Below the pieces are notes generated by a model. That model saw only the letters and a list, made by a program, of their open reading frames with translations, did no database searches and had not been told where the DNA came from. Positions 49,799-60,800 of a stretch of 64,000 bases of DNA are shown in pieces. Source of the DNA: Epiperipatus broadwayi (lineage: Eukaryota > Onychophora > Udeonychophora > Euonychophora > Peripatidae); contig JAQFVV010000032.1 in NCBI GenBank assembly GCA_028023455.1, positions 5,516,392 through 5,580,391 on the forward strand, given 5' to 3'. Each line of letters begins with the position of its first letter. Position 1 is the first letter of the stretch. The translations under genes and the position numbers were made by a program.

Positions 49799-51955
49799 TG
49801 TAACGATATATAAATATACCGTTACATTAATTTAAAATAAAAACTTTAAGTTCACAAATAAAAATAAATTTATTAAAAACTAAAAGCTAACAAAATTAAA
49901 AAGTTGTTAAATGTGTATACATATATATAGTTTGCACAGATGCAAAACTTTAAAAATTATTTTCTTTTTAAAAAAATATATATTTGAACGTACTTTTTTA
50001 GAAAAAAGTATAAGATCTAAAGATAAAATATTTTTGTAAATGGAAATGATTGTTTTATAAATTAATTGAAAAGCAAGCTAGCTCTTGGGGCTCTTATATA
50101 ATTAAAAAGTCATAGGATAAGATAGATAAGAGAATAAAAAGATTAGCTTGACCAATGGAAGCACCAAGCCTCAGTCCGGACCCTAATGAAAATTATGGAT
50201 TAGTGACATTTTGTTGGTAGAATCCAGATGATTATAAAAGGAAATTAAGAATAGTTCCAGAAAGTTGCAGCTTGATTGTTTTTGAGAGGTGTGATAGGAC
50301 GCACATATCACCCATTCTCTCTATTTAAAAAAAATGAAATGACTGTGATTCCAAAATGAAACTAGCTAAGGTTACCTCCATAACATCAGACCAGTCTTCC
50401 AATGAGGACATCATGGGAATTGGCACCAAGAACCATGACTCTTCTACTGTAAGCTATTGAACTGAAAAATTTAAAAATTTAAAAATAATTAAGAACTTTC
50501 ATTCAAACTTTTAACATTTAACTAACCTAAATTTAAAAATGAACTCTTATCTGACATTCAAATTTTCAAATTGACAATTAATTTTTAAATTATATATATT
50601 TGAGTTTGCTAAAAAAAAAAATCATTTCCATTTTTATTTTTATTAATATTGTATAAATTATTAAATGCTTTAAATTTAAGTTGGGCATAGATGCTTGCAT
50701 AGATTTGTTGATGTTTAATTACATTTTGTTTTCATGTATGATTAAAATATATAGACATTCAGTAAATAATGATATCTTACATTGAATATCTAAAATGTAT
50801 TTATTCGGATGTCTTTTTAGTTATTGGTGTCAATGCAGCATCTTATGATGAATGCCATTGGGTTTCTAGTGAATTCCCTCTGCAATTACATCAATGACTT
50901 TATATTTTGATCAGTTATGTTTATGTTGAAATATTTTTGAGTGTGTAATTTGTGTAATCGATCTATGCTCAACATTAAACAACAAACTTTTATAAATCCA
51001 TCTGTGTGAACTTATATAAATGTTAAATTTAAGTTGGGCATGAATGGTTATATAGATTTGTAAAGTTATATTAATTAATTAGGGGAGGGTAATCTTAGGT
51101 TATTTGTTTCATAGTTAAATTAGGTCAAAGGATTGGATATATTGGTGTAATTAGTAGATGTAGTACGAGGTTCACTACGTGCGGAATTGCTGTATACACT
51201 GCACAACCCCTTTTGCCTATGGATGGGATTGTAAGTCTGCAAAAAGGACCACAGTTTCTTCCTATGGAGTTTTTATTTTATTGGTCTTCTTGCCATACAG
51301 ATTGTAACATTCCTGTATTGGACAAGAGTCAATGTCTTCTCTAACTATACTGTTCAGATGTACATTCCTGACAGTATAGTATATAGTGCTGTTGTATTTT
51401 CATGCTACATTGAATACATCAGTGTATCAGATGGATTGATGCCGGTTTGACTGCAAACTTTTGGCCTAAGGTTAAATAAGGGATAGAATATTTTCTTTTC
51501 AAATGCAAATCTATGTAGTTTATTCATACTCGACAATCTTAAAATAAATATAAATTTCATCTGTGTGGATGATTTAAAATCTTAAAATAATAATTTAAAT
51601 TAAAAGTTAGTATTAAAATCTAAATAATAAATGTTATTCCTCAAATTTTAAAATGATTATATATGTGCATAAATAAATGTTGTTTGTGTATTAATTACTG
51701 GCAGTGGCTTATTTTATTTTTTGTTTAATATTAAAAATAGTCTTAGATAAGAATTTATAAATATAAATCTCTGCTACTCTGCTGAGCTAGTGACAATGGG
51801 CTAACAGTCAGAATCCAAATATATAAATTAAATTTTAACTTACGTATCTGCCTACTATATAAATTTTCTAGGTTCAAATGCCTAGTGGCACCTTGTAGTG
51901 CAGATATGTTAAGTCTCTTTTTCATCTGATCATTATAATATATTCATAAACCTAC
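49799..51955. mobile_element. Probable insertion within copy 2, starting TGTAACG
   Basis: Starts with TGTAACGATATATAAATA, then CCGTTACA, and contains ATAAATTTATTAAAAACTAA soon after, like the other TGTAAC elements. Copy 1 lacks this whole block: its sequence goes directly from the CATCTGTGTACATATATA region (42,490-42,515, minus) towards the F end. The right boundary near 51,955 is not clear. Direct repeats at 50,662-50,722 and 51,018-51,078 share AAATTTAAGTTGGGCAT. The interior at 51,060-51,480 is complex but not recognised. Confidence 0.4.
50662..51078. repeat. Pair of about 60-bp direct repeats, 356 bp apart
   Basis: 50,662-50,722 and 51,018-51,078 share AAATTTAAGTTGGGCAT and ATAGATTTGT in the same order. 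They could be an old tandem duplication or short terminal repeats. Confidence 0.6.
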
Positions 51956-52322
51956 TGGAATATATATGTAAATCACAATTTAATAACTTGAATTATATAT
52001 ATTAATCAAAATCAGAAGACTTATATGTGTATAGCCATATTCTAAAGACCTTAATGTTATTTTTTATTGTTATTAATAAACTTATATTTTATTGCTAAAA
52101 TTATACCAGTAAAATTAATTCTCAAATTTCAGAATATTATACTTTGCATCATCTCTTGATCACAGTAACAATCATAAAGCTTATGTTCTCTGAGCTAGAT
52201 TCATGCATAATGGTCTGATATATAAAAAGGGTGTGAATATTAGTGTATGGGGATCTAATGATGATGATGATATTTCCATGAATGATAATGATGACATCCT
52301 GGTTGGCATGAAGAATATATTT

Positions 52323-53031
52323 TTAACTTTATAATAGCTTCAAACAAAAATTTTTGCTTATGGCTTTAATTTGCTCTAAAACTGCTAATTTTTACATTAT
52401 TCTAGCAAATTTACAGGCTTTTTAAAGATAAAAATGTACTGTATGATGCTGCAATCTCTAGTATTATTTTACAAATAAAAATCAATAATATTTAAATTTA
52501 AGCTATAACAATGAGAAAAAGGTGGACTTTCCAAGGCACTGATTGGTTATTTCTCATTTTCAACAAAAGGGTGTGTTTGCCAATGATTTTGACAGGTCTA
52601 AGATCTTTGTTTTGATTTTCAAAATGAAAATGTTTTAGAATATATTTTTAGTATTTTTTTACATATAAATTATTTTCATAAAATATGCTGAAAATATAAT
52701 TATTTTAGAAGATAGTCAAAATTTTAGTACAAATTATTTACTTTTACATGAAAGTAAAATTGAGTAAGAAATCAATGATGTAGGCTGCATTTTCTAATAA
52801 GTTATGAAACATTCATTTTATGTTTTTTATTATAGATTATTTTTAAAATTATAAATAGAAATTTATTTTTGAAAAAAAATTCATTTACTTTTATAATCTG
52901 ACAAATTACTAATTTCTAAACTAAAATGAATATAATATTAAAAGACAAATGCTGATTCTGTAATTGACCAATCAAAAGTTTAGAACTTTAATTCACTCAG
53001 CCAATAGTATTACCCACAAGAAAAGGGTTAA
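52323..53031 (+). mobile_element. piggyBac-like non-autonomous element, family A copy 3 (709 bp)
   Basis: TTAA is present at both borders (52,323-52,326 and 53,028-53,031). The right end reads TTAACCCTTTTCTTGTGGG on the minus strand, with the piggyBac-type CCC start. The left end has lost CCC (TTAACTTTATAATAG). The surrounding TGTAAC element is interrupted exactly here: copy 1 has a single TTAA at 42,169-42,172 with matching flanks (GCATGGGCTTTAAAGAG). No transposase is encoded. Confidence 0.85.
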
Positions 53032-53522
53032 AGACCATACAGTATATTTTATATTAGTTTATTCTCTATTAGAATTTAAGTTTTTAGTTGGTCAGTACAT
53101 TAATGGTACTTAGTGGCCAGTGCATTTATGATGATCAGCATGTTTTAATATCCAGCATTATTGTTTTATAGTAATATGTTCTATAAATTAGCACTTATGT
53201 TTGTGCATCCAAATTATGTTTAAATAATTTCTCCAAGCTAGCAAAGGTTAAAAGTTGGCCTGATCTACAGTAGATCCATTTCGAATCCAGTCACAAGATT
53301 AATTGTTGATTTATTTTGATTGGTGATCATTTATGTTGATGAATGGCTTATTTATAATGCAGGTGAATTTATATTTAATAATATTGATAGTTGCTGTAGT
53401 GGGTTAACTGAGCTGATCTCACAAGGAGATCTCTCATGCTCATTATAATATTATTGCTTGAAATATTTTTGTATTTTGGGAAGATTCATTACTCCAGGTT
53501 TACAACTTAATTTCCATCCTGT

Positions 53523-53526
<4 letters not shown>

Positions 53527-53559
<33 letters not shown>

Positions 53560-53598
53560 TAACATATATCCAGGATATATATATATATATATATATAT
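53527..53598. repeat. (TA)n tracts with ATATCC/GGATAT palindrome
   Basis: Two (TA)n tracts flank AAATATAACATATATCCAGG. The second passes directly into the family K end (TCCTGGAGCTTG). Confidence 0.85.
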
Positions 53599-53837
53599 CC
53601 TGGAGCTTGCATGTAATAAAAATATAGTACAATAACAAGTACTTTCCTTAGAGCTTTTTATTTCTCAAATCATAAGAATGTGTGTGGTGAGATTTAAATT
53701 GGAGAATGAGGAGAAAATAACAAAAGCAAAAAATAATGATTTTAAATCTAATCACAGAAGCTCTGAATAAAGTACTTGTTATTGTACAAAAATATCAGTT
53801 ATTTACTATTATATTTTTATTAGATGGAAGTTCCCTG
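53599..53837. mobile_element. Foldback MITE, family K copy 2
   Basis: The left end CCTGGAGCTTGCATGTAATA mirrors the right end ATTAGATGGAAGTTCCCTG. The inner arms GTACAATAACAAGTACTTTC and the complement of AAAGTACTTGTTATTGTAC are near-perfect. The centre GAGAATGAGGAGAAAATAAC is shared with copy 1 at 4,067. Confidence 0.7.
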
Positions 53838-54009
53838 AAATAATACTATAAATTCATCATTTATTCAAGAGAATATTAAAATTTTTATATATGATTAAAT
53901 AATTGTAATTTCCTTTTTGTAAATTTCTGCAATATTTCCATCATAGTTACTTTCAGTTACAATCTTTTAGTTAGAAATTTTTTAGAATCATTTAATTTTT
54001 AATATTTTT

Positions 54010-54640
54010 TTATAACGTGTTTTTAATATTTACTAAGGCAATAAACCTTTAAGCATGTGCACTTGAAAATATGAAGGTAGGGACCTCTACAAGTCTTAAC
54101 CACAAGCTTACTCTTTGGAAGAAAAGAGGAGAACCCTTCTTTACTTTAATCTACTTTCTATATAAATAGGTGAAGCTGAAGCGGTTAGAACTGAGAGCGT
54201 GAAGCTATTCAATACTTCACTGATTAAGTCCACAATTCCTATTACCCATTAGTACTCGTGAAATCTTTTGATTTACAATGAGTCAATGGAAAGATCTTAT
54301 AGTTAGAAATTTATTACGATAATTTAAAGTTGTAATTATAGATTTCTAATTATAAGATCTTTCCATTGACTCATTGTAAATCAAAAGATTTGATGAGTAC
54401 TAATGGGTAATAGGAATTGTGGACTTAATCAGTGAAGTATTGAATAGCTTCATGCTCTCAGTTGTAACCACTTCAGCTTCACCTAGTTATATAGAAAGTA
54501 GGTTGAAGTAAAGAAGGGTTCCCCTCTTTTCTTCCAAAGAGTAAGCTTGTGGTTAAGACCTGTAGAGGTCCCTACCTTCGTATTTTCAAGTGCACATGCT
54601 TAAAGGTTTATTGCTTTAGTAAATATTACTTACGTAATCA
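54010..54640. mobile_element. Large foldback element, family B (about 290-bp arms)
   Basis: Left arm 54,025-54,310 and right arm 54,341-54,627 are inverse complements with roughly 95 percent identity by eye, around a loop of about 30 nt. Landmarks in the left arm are AAGCATGTGCACTTGAAAAT, GTAGGGACCTCTACAAGTCT, CACAATTCCTATTACCCATT and AATGAGTCAATGGAAAGATC. There is no open frame of note. A single-arm relative is embedded in element A at 26,040-26,155, showing that it is dispersed. If transcribed it would form a long double-stranded RNA. Confidence 0.9.
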
Positions 54641-55074
54641 ATGTGCTTTAAATAAATTTATAATTATAACATGTTTTTCTAAGTGCAAGATTATTTAACT
54701 ATATTTCTTGTTATAACCCACATATTACAATCATAAACTAAATATACTTGTATCTACTACATCTAATTTTATTTGCAGCTTGATAAAAATTTAAAACAGT
54801 AACAACTTAATCATAGTATCTGACCTAAAATGATAGCTGTTGTTACTCAAGACTGTATAAATTCTTCAAGCAAAGATTGTGGTTCAAGTTCTTATACTAA
54901 ACCATATAGTTTATTTATATATCCTTACATCTTTTTATATAATAATAGCAATTTTATATTGTATCATATCTTATATCTTATCTAGATTTAGTTTGGATAC
55001 ATATATATTTCATTTTTATAGTCGTTTTTAAGTAAGTTAGATGGCCATAATGTTGTCAAAGAAAAAAATATAAA
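54641..55074. other. AT-rich interval, nothing recognised
   Basis: The first about 40 bases may still belong to family B, as the relative at 26,040 includes them. The rest is plain. Confidence 0.5.
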
Positions 55075-55300
55075 CACTTAATCAATTGATAAATTATAAA
55101 TAAATCGAAATAGCAGACAACTCGTTGATATTAAAACATAATTTAATATAATCAAATCGATTTTCGTTCTATAAATATTTAAAATGACATGTTGAGAAGT
55201 TTGTAATTAGGACGAAAATCAATTTGATCATACTAAATTAAGTTTTATATGAACAAATTCTCTATTATTTCGAATTATTTATAATTTATCGATTGTTTAG
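55075..55300. mobile_element. Imperfect foldback MITE (about 95-bp arms)
   Basis: The left arm has GATAAATTATAAATAAATCG and AATCAAATCGATTTTCGTTC; the right arm has the complements GACGAAAATCAATTTGATCA and CGAATTATTTATAATTTATC. The arms are about 80 percent identical. Confidence 0.75.
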
Positions 55301-56321
55301 GAGAATATATATATATAATTTTAACATACTTCCATAAAAAAATGCATTTTATTTTCACCTTTATATGTATACTGTCATCGTTGTTAACTAAGTTTATTGT
55401 GGCTCTACAATAAATTATATAGTCCTATTTCTTCTATAAAAGATTTTTCTTTTTCTTAAAATTATTTACATGATTTTAATAACATAATTTATTATTGATG
55501 GCATTTTTATTAATAATAATAATCACCTTTTCTGTTGTTTTTTTTTTTTTATTTATTTGATGCTTTAACCACTTGTGGATTTATTCAACATCTCTTTTTA
55601 GGCTTTTTCTTTCAAAACCAGTTTCGTTTTATGGCTAAGTACATTTACTGGCAGATAGGTTTAGTAGCCCATAATTGACATTTTTAATTACTTAAATTAT
55701 TCTTTTTTATTGTACATTCAAAGCCTTTAATTGATTTAGTTTCTTTTCTTTTTATTTCATTGATTTTGGTTCTTATTTTTAGCTTTCTTTTCCAATAAAA
55801 GTGCTATTTTTCTGTGAGTTATATCATTTTTGTCTTCATGCAAAAAAATTTATCATTAGTTCTTAATCCTTATCTTTCAAAACATGCACAAATCTTATCA
55901 TCTTTCAAGTGTACTAATATTTTAATTTTTAAAAATAAATTCTAATATCACATAATTTTTAGCCTATTCTTTAATGCGGTTTTAGTGTTATTCCAAAGGC
56001 ATTTTTAGAATTTGTTCTCTTTTTCAAAGTTATCTCTAAATTAAACTAACTTTTTTATAATGTTTTTTTTTTCATTAGTATTAACATTTTTCTAGTGTCT
56101 GGATATAAATCTTGGATATCTTTTCTTTAAGTTTATTCAATTATACAAAAAATTTACTTTTATTATTACATTTCTCTTTAAAAATGAAAAAAATATTAAT
56201 TGAAGCTTTTTTTTCTTCATTTTTTGTGCTGAACATTATATTAGCTTTTTAGTATTTAGAAATAAGTTCATGATCTTTTTCTGTTTTCTGTTAAAATCTT
56301 ACTTGTTTCTTAATAATAATT
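55301..56321. other. AT-rich, T-rich interval
   Basis: A CCAGTTTCGTTTTATGGCT stretch at 55,619-55,637 resembles the 18.9 kb repeat fragment. No coding is seen. Confidence 0.45.
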
Positions 56322-56673
56322 TATAATATATAGGGTATATGAGCACAGACTTTTACACAACCCACCATTCTCCACTCTATCTCATAAACTGATACACTTG
56401 AACACATCTATGTTGAAAAAATAATCATCAATATATGTATTTTATGCTAAACCAGCAATCATCAGTTGGTCCAAATTATCATCTCTACACATATATGCAA
56501 TAAGTGTGGAGATGATAATCTGGACCAACTGATGATTGCTGGTTTAGCAAGAAATATGTATATTGGTGATTATTTATTTTTTCAACATATATATGTTCAA
56601 GTGTATCAGTGTTATGAGATAGAGTGGAGAGTGATGGGTCATGTGAAAGTCTGTGTTCATATACCCTATAAAT
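56322..56673. mobile_element. Foldback MITE, family C (about 165-bp arms)
   Basis: The left arm (56,322-56,490) runs GGGTATATGAGCACAGACTT, TCCACTCTATCTCATAA, ACTGATACACTTGAACA, GCTAAACCAGCAATCATCAG, TTGGTCC. The right arm (56,503-56,673) is the inverse complement at about 90 percent. The loop is about 12 nt. Single-arm relatives occur at 5,745, 23,320 and 23,575. Confidence 0.9.
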
Positions 56674-57559
56674 TACATATATTGATACAGATATATAATA
56701 AGCCTGTATTTCAGTTAATAATATTTTAAGTAATATAAATTTTAAAAATGTATTTTAAAAAATTAGTGATTAAACTTTGTTTTCTACTTTTGAGGATTCT
56801 TTTTTTCATGTAGTGTTTAATTTTTGGCTGGCTTATGGTTTACTAGAGCAGTTGGACAAGTTTCTTTTGTAATTCATTGATTAACTAAAAAAAAATTAAA
56901 GATCACACACATTAATATATCACATTCATTTTTTACTAAAGTGATGAAGAAAAGCTGTAATAAAAATATAATTATTATTAAAATATAAAAAATATTTATT
57001 TTTTTCCTGAAGTAAAACTCATCTATTAATTATGGACTTAAAAAGTGGTTAACTATTAATTAATGAATTTTAACTTACATGGACTAAGCATTGTGTTCAG
57101 GTTACTGATGGTCATCATAGTTGAAAACAAATATGCACCCAACTAAGATCTCTTACTGCCTTGTAGAATAGGATGTTGAGTCATTAAAGTCTAAGTGCTG
57201 TTTATAATACAAACAATTTTTTCTGTCTCTTTTCATTCTTTGTTCACTAAAGTTATTGTAAGGCCCAATCATTATGAGCCTCTCATGCCAGTAGATATAG
57301 TCTTATTATAATTGTGAAAATGGAACTGTGTGTTTATGCAGTAACATTTTCATTCTTTATCTACATACACAACATTTCTGACTCCAATTTCTTTTATACT
57401 TTCTTTTAGCTCAAGCCCTCAAGAAAGAAAGCAGCAATGGGATGCACTAAATAGACTGATCATCCTTAGACATGATCTTGGTTTGGAATTGGATTTTAGT
57501 GAGAGGTTTCAGCTGGAAAATATTGTGCATTGGTAGCTCTATTTAAACATATTTTATGG
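56674..57559. other. AT-rich interval, nothing recognised
   Basis: Moderately complex near 57,060-57,540. Part of this may be the 5' region of the adjacent LINE, but I cannot show it. Confidence 0.45.
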
Positions 57560-57975
57560 AAGGGTCTAAAAAATAGAGCTTAAAAACAACCTTTCTTACA
57601 TAGACTATTTAGATTATCATGCTTAGTGGAGTAATCATTTTAGTGGTAAAAATAATAATAATAGTAATAATAATTATAAGTGGTAGTGGCAAAGCAAGAG
57701 GCAGTGATAGTACTAAAGAGAAATATTATAAGTCAGGTGTTCAATTGTACAAACTTTATTTGATACAAACTCTTCAAGATGAGAATGGAAAATCTGACAC
57801 TAGTGACTAAAGAACTGTGGAGATTTTAGATTGATATAGCTGATTTTAGTGAAACTTGTTCCCAAGAGAAAAGAATTTCAATGATACAAATAAGTTTTTT
57901 TTTTGGAAAGGCAGATCATTTTTAAAGGAAAAAGACATGGTGTTGGATTTTCTGTAAAATCTAATTTAGTATCCT

Positions 57976-58530
57976 TTGTTGGTAGAATTTCTCATTGTGT
58001 TAATGAAGGCTAAATTGTTAAAACTCACTTTAAACAATAGGGTAAGTGCTCATTTTATTAGTTCCTATGCTCCAATCTTAGATTCAGAGAATTCAAAGAA
58101 AAAAGCTTTTATTTCTTGGTGGATAACATTATTACAGAAAATACCATTAAAATATTGATTTTTTTCTTTTTGGGCATTTTAACACATATGTTAATACAAA
58201 GGGTAGACTTTGGTTAGAAATTATTGGAAATAATGATATTAGTATTGCAAATTCAAATGGTTTGTTATTATTAAATTTATGCACAATACATGGGTTAACT
58301 ATTCCAAATGCTTTGGGTAGGTAGAAAAACCATTGTAAAGTAACATGAATGCATCCATGCTCATAGATTACATTACTGTTAGGAGTCAGAATACAAAAGA
58401 AGTTCACAATATTTATAAGTATAGATTGTTGTCAGATCATGGATTAGTATGCTCCAAGATTAAAATGATAATTGCATTAAAAATAGATACTATTATAATC
58501 ACATTCATAAGAGAATTGATGTTGATTATT
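57976..58530 (+). pseudogene. LINE apurinic-like endonuclease relic
   Basis: Spread over two or three frames. ISSYAP is the conserved SAYAP block, HFN replaces the catalytic-region DFN, and NGLLLL-C and LIDYI-V-R are later blocks in the same order as in intact endonucleases. In living elements this domain nicks the target DNA to prime reverse transcription. Here the missing D in the DFN block and the stops rule out activity. Confidence 0.75.
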
Positions 58531-59189
58531 TAGAAAAATTTTCTATACAATAATCTACTACACTACTAAATTTCAACAGTTATTAAATACTAAAATTGCT
58601 AATTCCTATCTTAGGATCGTCATATTACCAAAATACGGAATTCTTTTAATTAAGAAATGTGTTGTGAAAACAAGAAATCTGTTCTTAATATTTATTTAAA
58701 AAAAAAAAGAATCACACTGGTTTTCTGATAATGTTGTTATTATCAGTAATTTAATTTAAAAGAAACATATGAAAGTCTGACAGTGATTTTATTATTAGTG
58801 ATTTAATTGAAAGAAATCATGGGATATTCTGGTTGACAGTATAATACATTAAACATGGAATTTATAAAGGCAAAAGTTTAGTGACTAACAACAAAACTTA
58901 AAAATGATTGCAAATTAAAAGTGCAAAAAAGATACAGATATTTGCTGACTATGGTTATTCAATATCTTTTTTTTTATTCATTGAAAGCCATATATGAACT
59001 AAAAAACAAAATCACAGTTGTATTCAAATCCAATGATGTCACACTCTTATAGGATGACAATGATATTTTTCAACTAGTGGAAGAAGTATTTTGATCATTT
59101 TTCTTGAATAATACAAAAATTGAAATGGCTTTTAACGATATATTTTTATCTAATTTATATTTGGACAAAGATATCTAGATTTGTAAAGT

Positions 59190-60360
59190 CAAAACAGCTC
59201 TTTGTATGCTTAAAAATGGAAATGTTGCAGATCCTGGTAAAATCCTTGGAAAAATTTCAAAATATGAGGGTGATATGTTAGCTTCGAAAGTATTGAAGTA
59301 TTTCAGAAATGTATTGACCTATGAAGTAGTACCACTCAATTTTAGTAAGGTTTATAATGTTCCAATTTTTAAAAACTAAGAAAATAGAAAAGATTGTAGT
59401 AATTATTGTAAAGTATTATTATTCTCTACTGTAAAGATACTTTCAAGAATTTTCTTGAATAGTTTGCTTCCAGTTGTAGGTGAATCATTACCAGAAAGTC
59501 AGGGTGGTTTTAGAGAATCAAGAAGCAATCAAGAAGCACTGTAGACATGTTTTTGTTGGCAAGCAAATGTGAGAAAAGTATTAGGAATAAAAAGTAATTT
59601 TTTCATAGCTTAATCATCCACAAAATATTATTTATATTAAACAGCTTATAATGAGAAGAAGTGTTACACTAAAGGTGAAAAATCTGAGACATTTGAAATG
59701 AAATCTGATATCAAACAAAGTTGTGTATTTGCTTCAACATTGTTTTCAATTTTTATGAAATTGTTTATAGGTCACTTAATTAAACAGGAATCAAGATATG
59801 ATTCATGTTTGACAATGAAATTTTAACTTGAATCAATTAAAAGTTAAAACAAGCATTTCTTGGATTCTTGATTTATAGTATGCTGATGATTATATCAACT
59901 CAAAAGATGATTTACAGAATGTTTTTAATGTTTTGATCAACATATAAAGATTTTGTTTATTAATTAATGTTCAAATAAACTCAAACCAGTGACTAAAGAA
60001 AAATTCTTAGCAACTTCTAGTTTGGATGGTTATCAATTTGAAAATGTAAACTAGTTTAAATACTTTGGTAGTTTTATAAATAGAAAAATGAACTTAGATG
60101 TTGAGATATAACAAAGACTCCAATGTGCTTCTGCTTTAACAAGTTAAAAGATAGAGTAATTCATTACAAGAAAATAATTACTATAACTAAGTTAGATCTC
60201 TGTAGATCTGTTATTTTATCTAATTTATTGAATAGGAGTGAAACTTGAGTTCCTATTGGCACAAACTAAAGGCATTACGGAAATTTCATTCACAAATCTT
60301 ATCTAAAATTTTAAAAATGCAATCAATCAATATTTTAAAATCACACCTTCATTGGATTGA
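59190..60360 (+). pseudogene. LINE reverse transcriptase relic
   Basis: Contains, in order, the PLNFSKVYNVPIFKN finger block, the CSNYCKVLLFSTVKILSRI block (equivalent to NYRPISLL...KIL), LPESQGGFR, the motif B block KQSCVFASTLFS (equivalent to KQGCVLAPTLF), motif C YADD intact, and the thumb block YFGSFINRKMNLDVEI. The motif A region is disrupted near 59,600-59,650. Frameshifts occur about every 100-300 bp. Confidence 0.8.
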
Positions 60361-60380
60361 AAATGTAAAATGAATAAACA

Positions 60381-60773
60381 ATGGAAGATTTCATAGAAGA
60401 AAGTTTTATAGAGAAGTTGGACATGGTTTTTGTGGGATGTGTAGATCCCATGTATATTACAAGGATTCTCTCAAAAATATTTGAAAGAAGTTGCAATGTC
60501 AATTGTTTCCATTGCATAGATATGGCAGAGAATGCAATACATTGGAGAGTTACAGTTAGACATGATGTTGTAGTAAAGAAATTAAAAGAAAAACATATAA
60601 AATACCAAGTAAACAGAAAAATGCAACAGTATTTTCTATATTGGGTTATTTGTAATTCATCCACTCTTGCAAAACACCTTTCTAAAGGTCTTTCTCTCTC
60701 TCTCTCAATCTCTTCTTTTTTTTTAACTTTTTCTTTTTTTGATCTTAGATTGGCCATACTCATTTCCCAATAG
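60381..60773 (+). pseudogene. LINE ORF2 C-terminal relic
   Basis: A 130-codon open piece immediately after the RT relic. CNVNCFHCIDMAENAIHWRV followed by TVRH and a basic VVKKLKEKHIKYQVNRK stretch matches the pattern of the RTE-type C-terminus, where N-x-x-x-W-x-x-L-A-x-D-R-x-x-W-R-x-x-V is followed by a basic helix. In a shifted frame near 60,745 IGHTHF could be the last trace of the terminal zinc-finger tail. The ATG at 60,381 is a chance start, and the size of the frame makes it look like a gene when it is not. Confidence 0.6.
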
Positions 60774-60800
60774 CTATACATCTTTTATTAGTTTTAAATG

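Larger units (their letters stand above)
47923..53526. mobile_element. TGTAAC-terminal DNA element, copy 2, inverted and nested
   Basis: The left end TGTAACAGTCATGTTACATG follows (TA)n at 47,905-47,922; its counterpart at 44,062 (inverse) shares GTTACATGG and, further in, AATAGACACAGACAAAAATT. The right end at 53,526 (degraded ...CCTGTTATT) abuts (TA)n at 53,527-53,555. The interior follows copy 1 collinearly but is enlarged by a hairpin (49,320-49,480), a block starting TGTAACG at 49,799, and a TTAA-flanked family A element (52,323-53,031). Confidence 0.65.
57560..60800 (+). mobile_element. Decayed RTE-like LINE with endonuclease and reverse transcriptase
   Basis: Nearly the whole ORF2 can be followed in broken frames. 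An AP-endonuclease part spans about 57,800-58,480: RHGVGFSVKSNLV near 57,935, SAHFISSYAPILDS near 58,047, a LFGHFNTYV form of the GDFN block near 58,168, NSNGLLLLNLC near 58,250 and LIDYITVRSQN near 58,360. The RT part spans about 59,190-60,360: VPLNFSKVYNVPIFKN near 59,331, LPESQGGFR near 59,489, KQSCVFASTLFSIF near 59,716, YADD at 59,879-59,890 and YFGSFINRKMNLD near 60,061. The wording resembles the RTE/BovB-type proteins annotated in many animals as 'craniofacial development protein 2-like'. Many stops make it dead. Confidence 0.85.

Noticed and set aside
51770-51910. A second tRNA-like element with GGTTCAAATGCC as a B box
   Set aside because: No A box at the right distance and no cloverleaf could be drawn.
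56466-56729. An 87-codon plus-strand frame
   Set aside because: It lies in the right arm of foldback family C. Its openness is due to the repeat's sequence, and single-arm copies elsewhere are not open.
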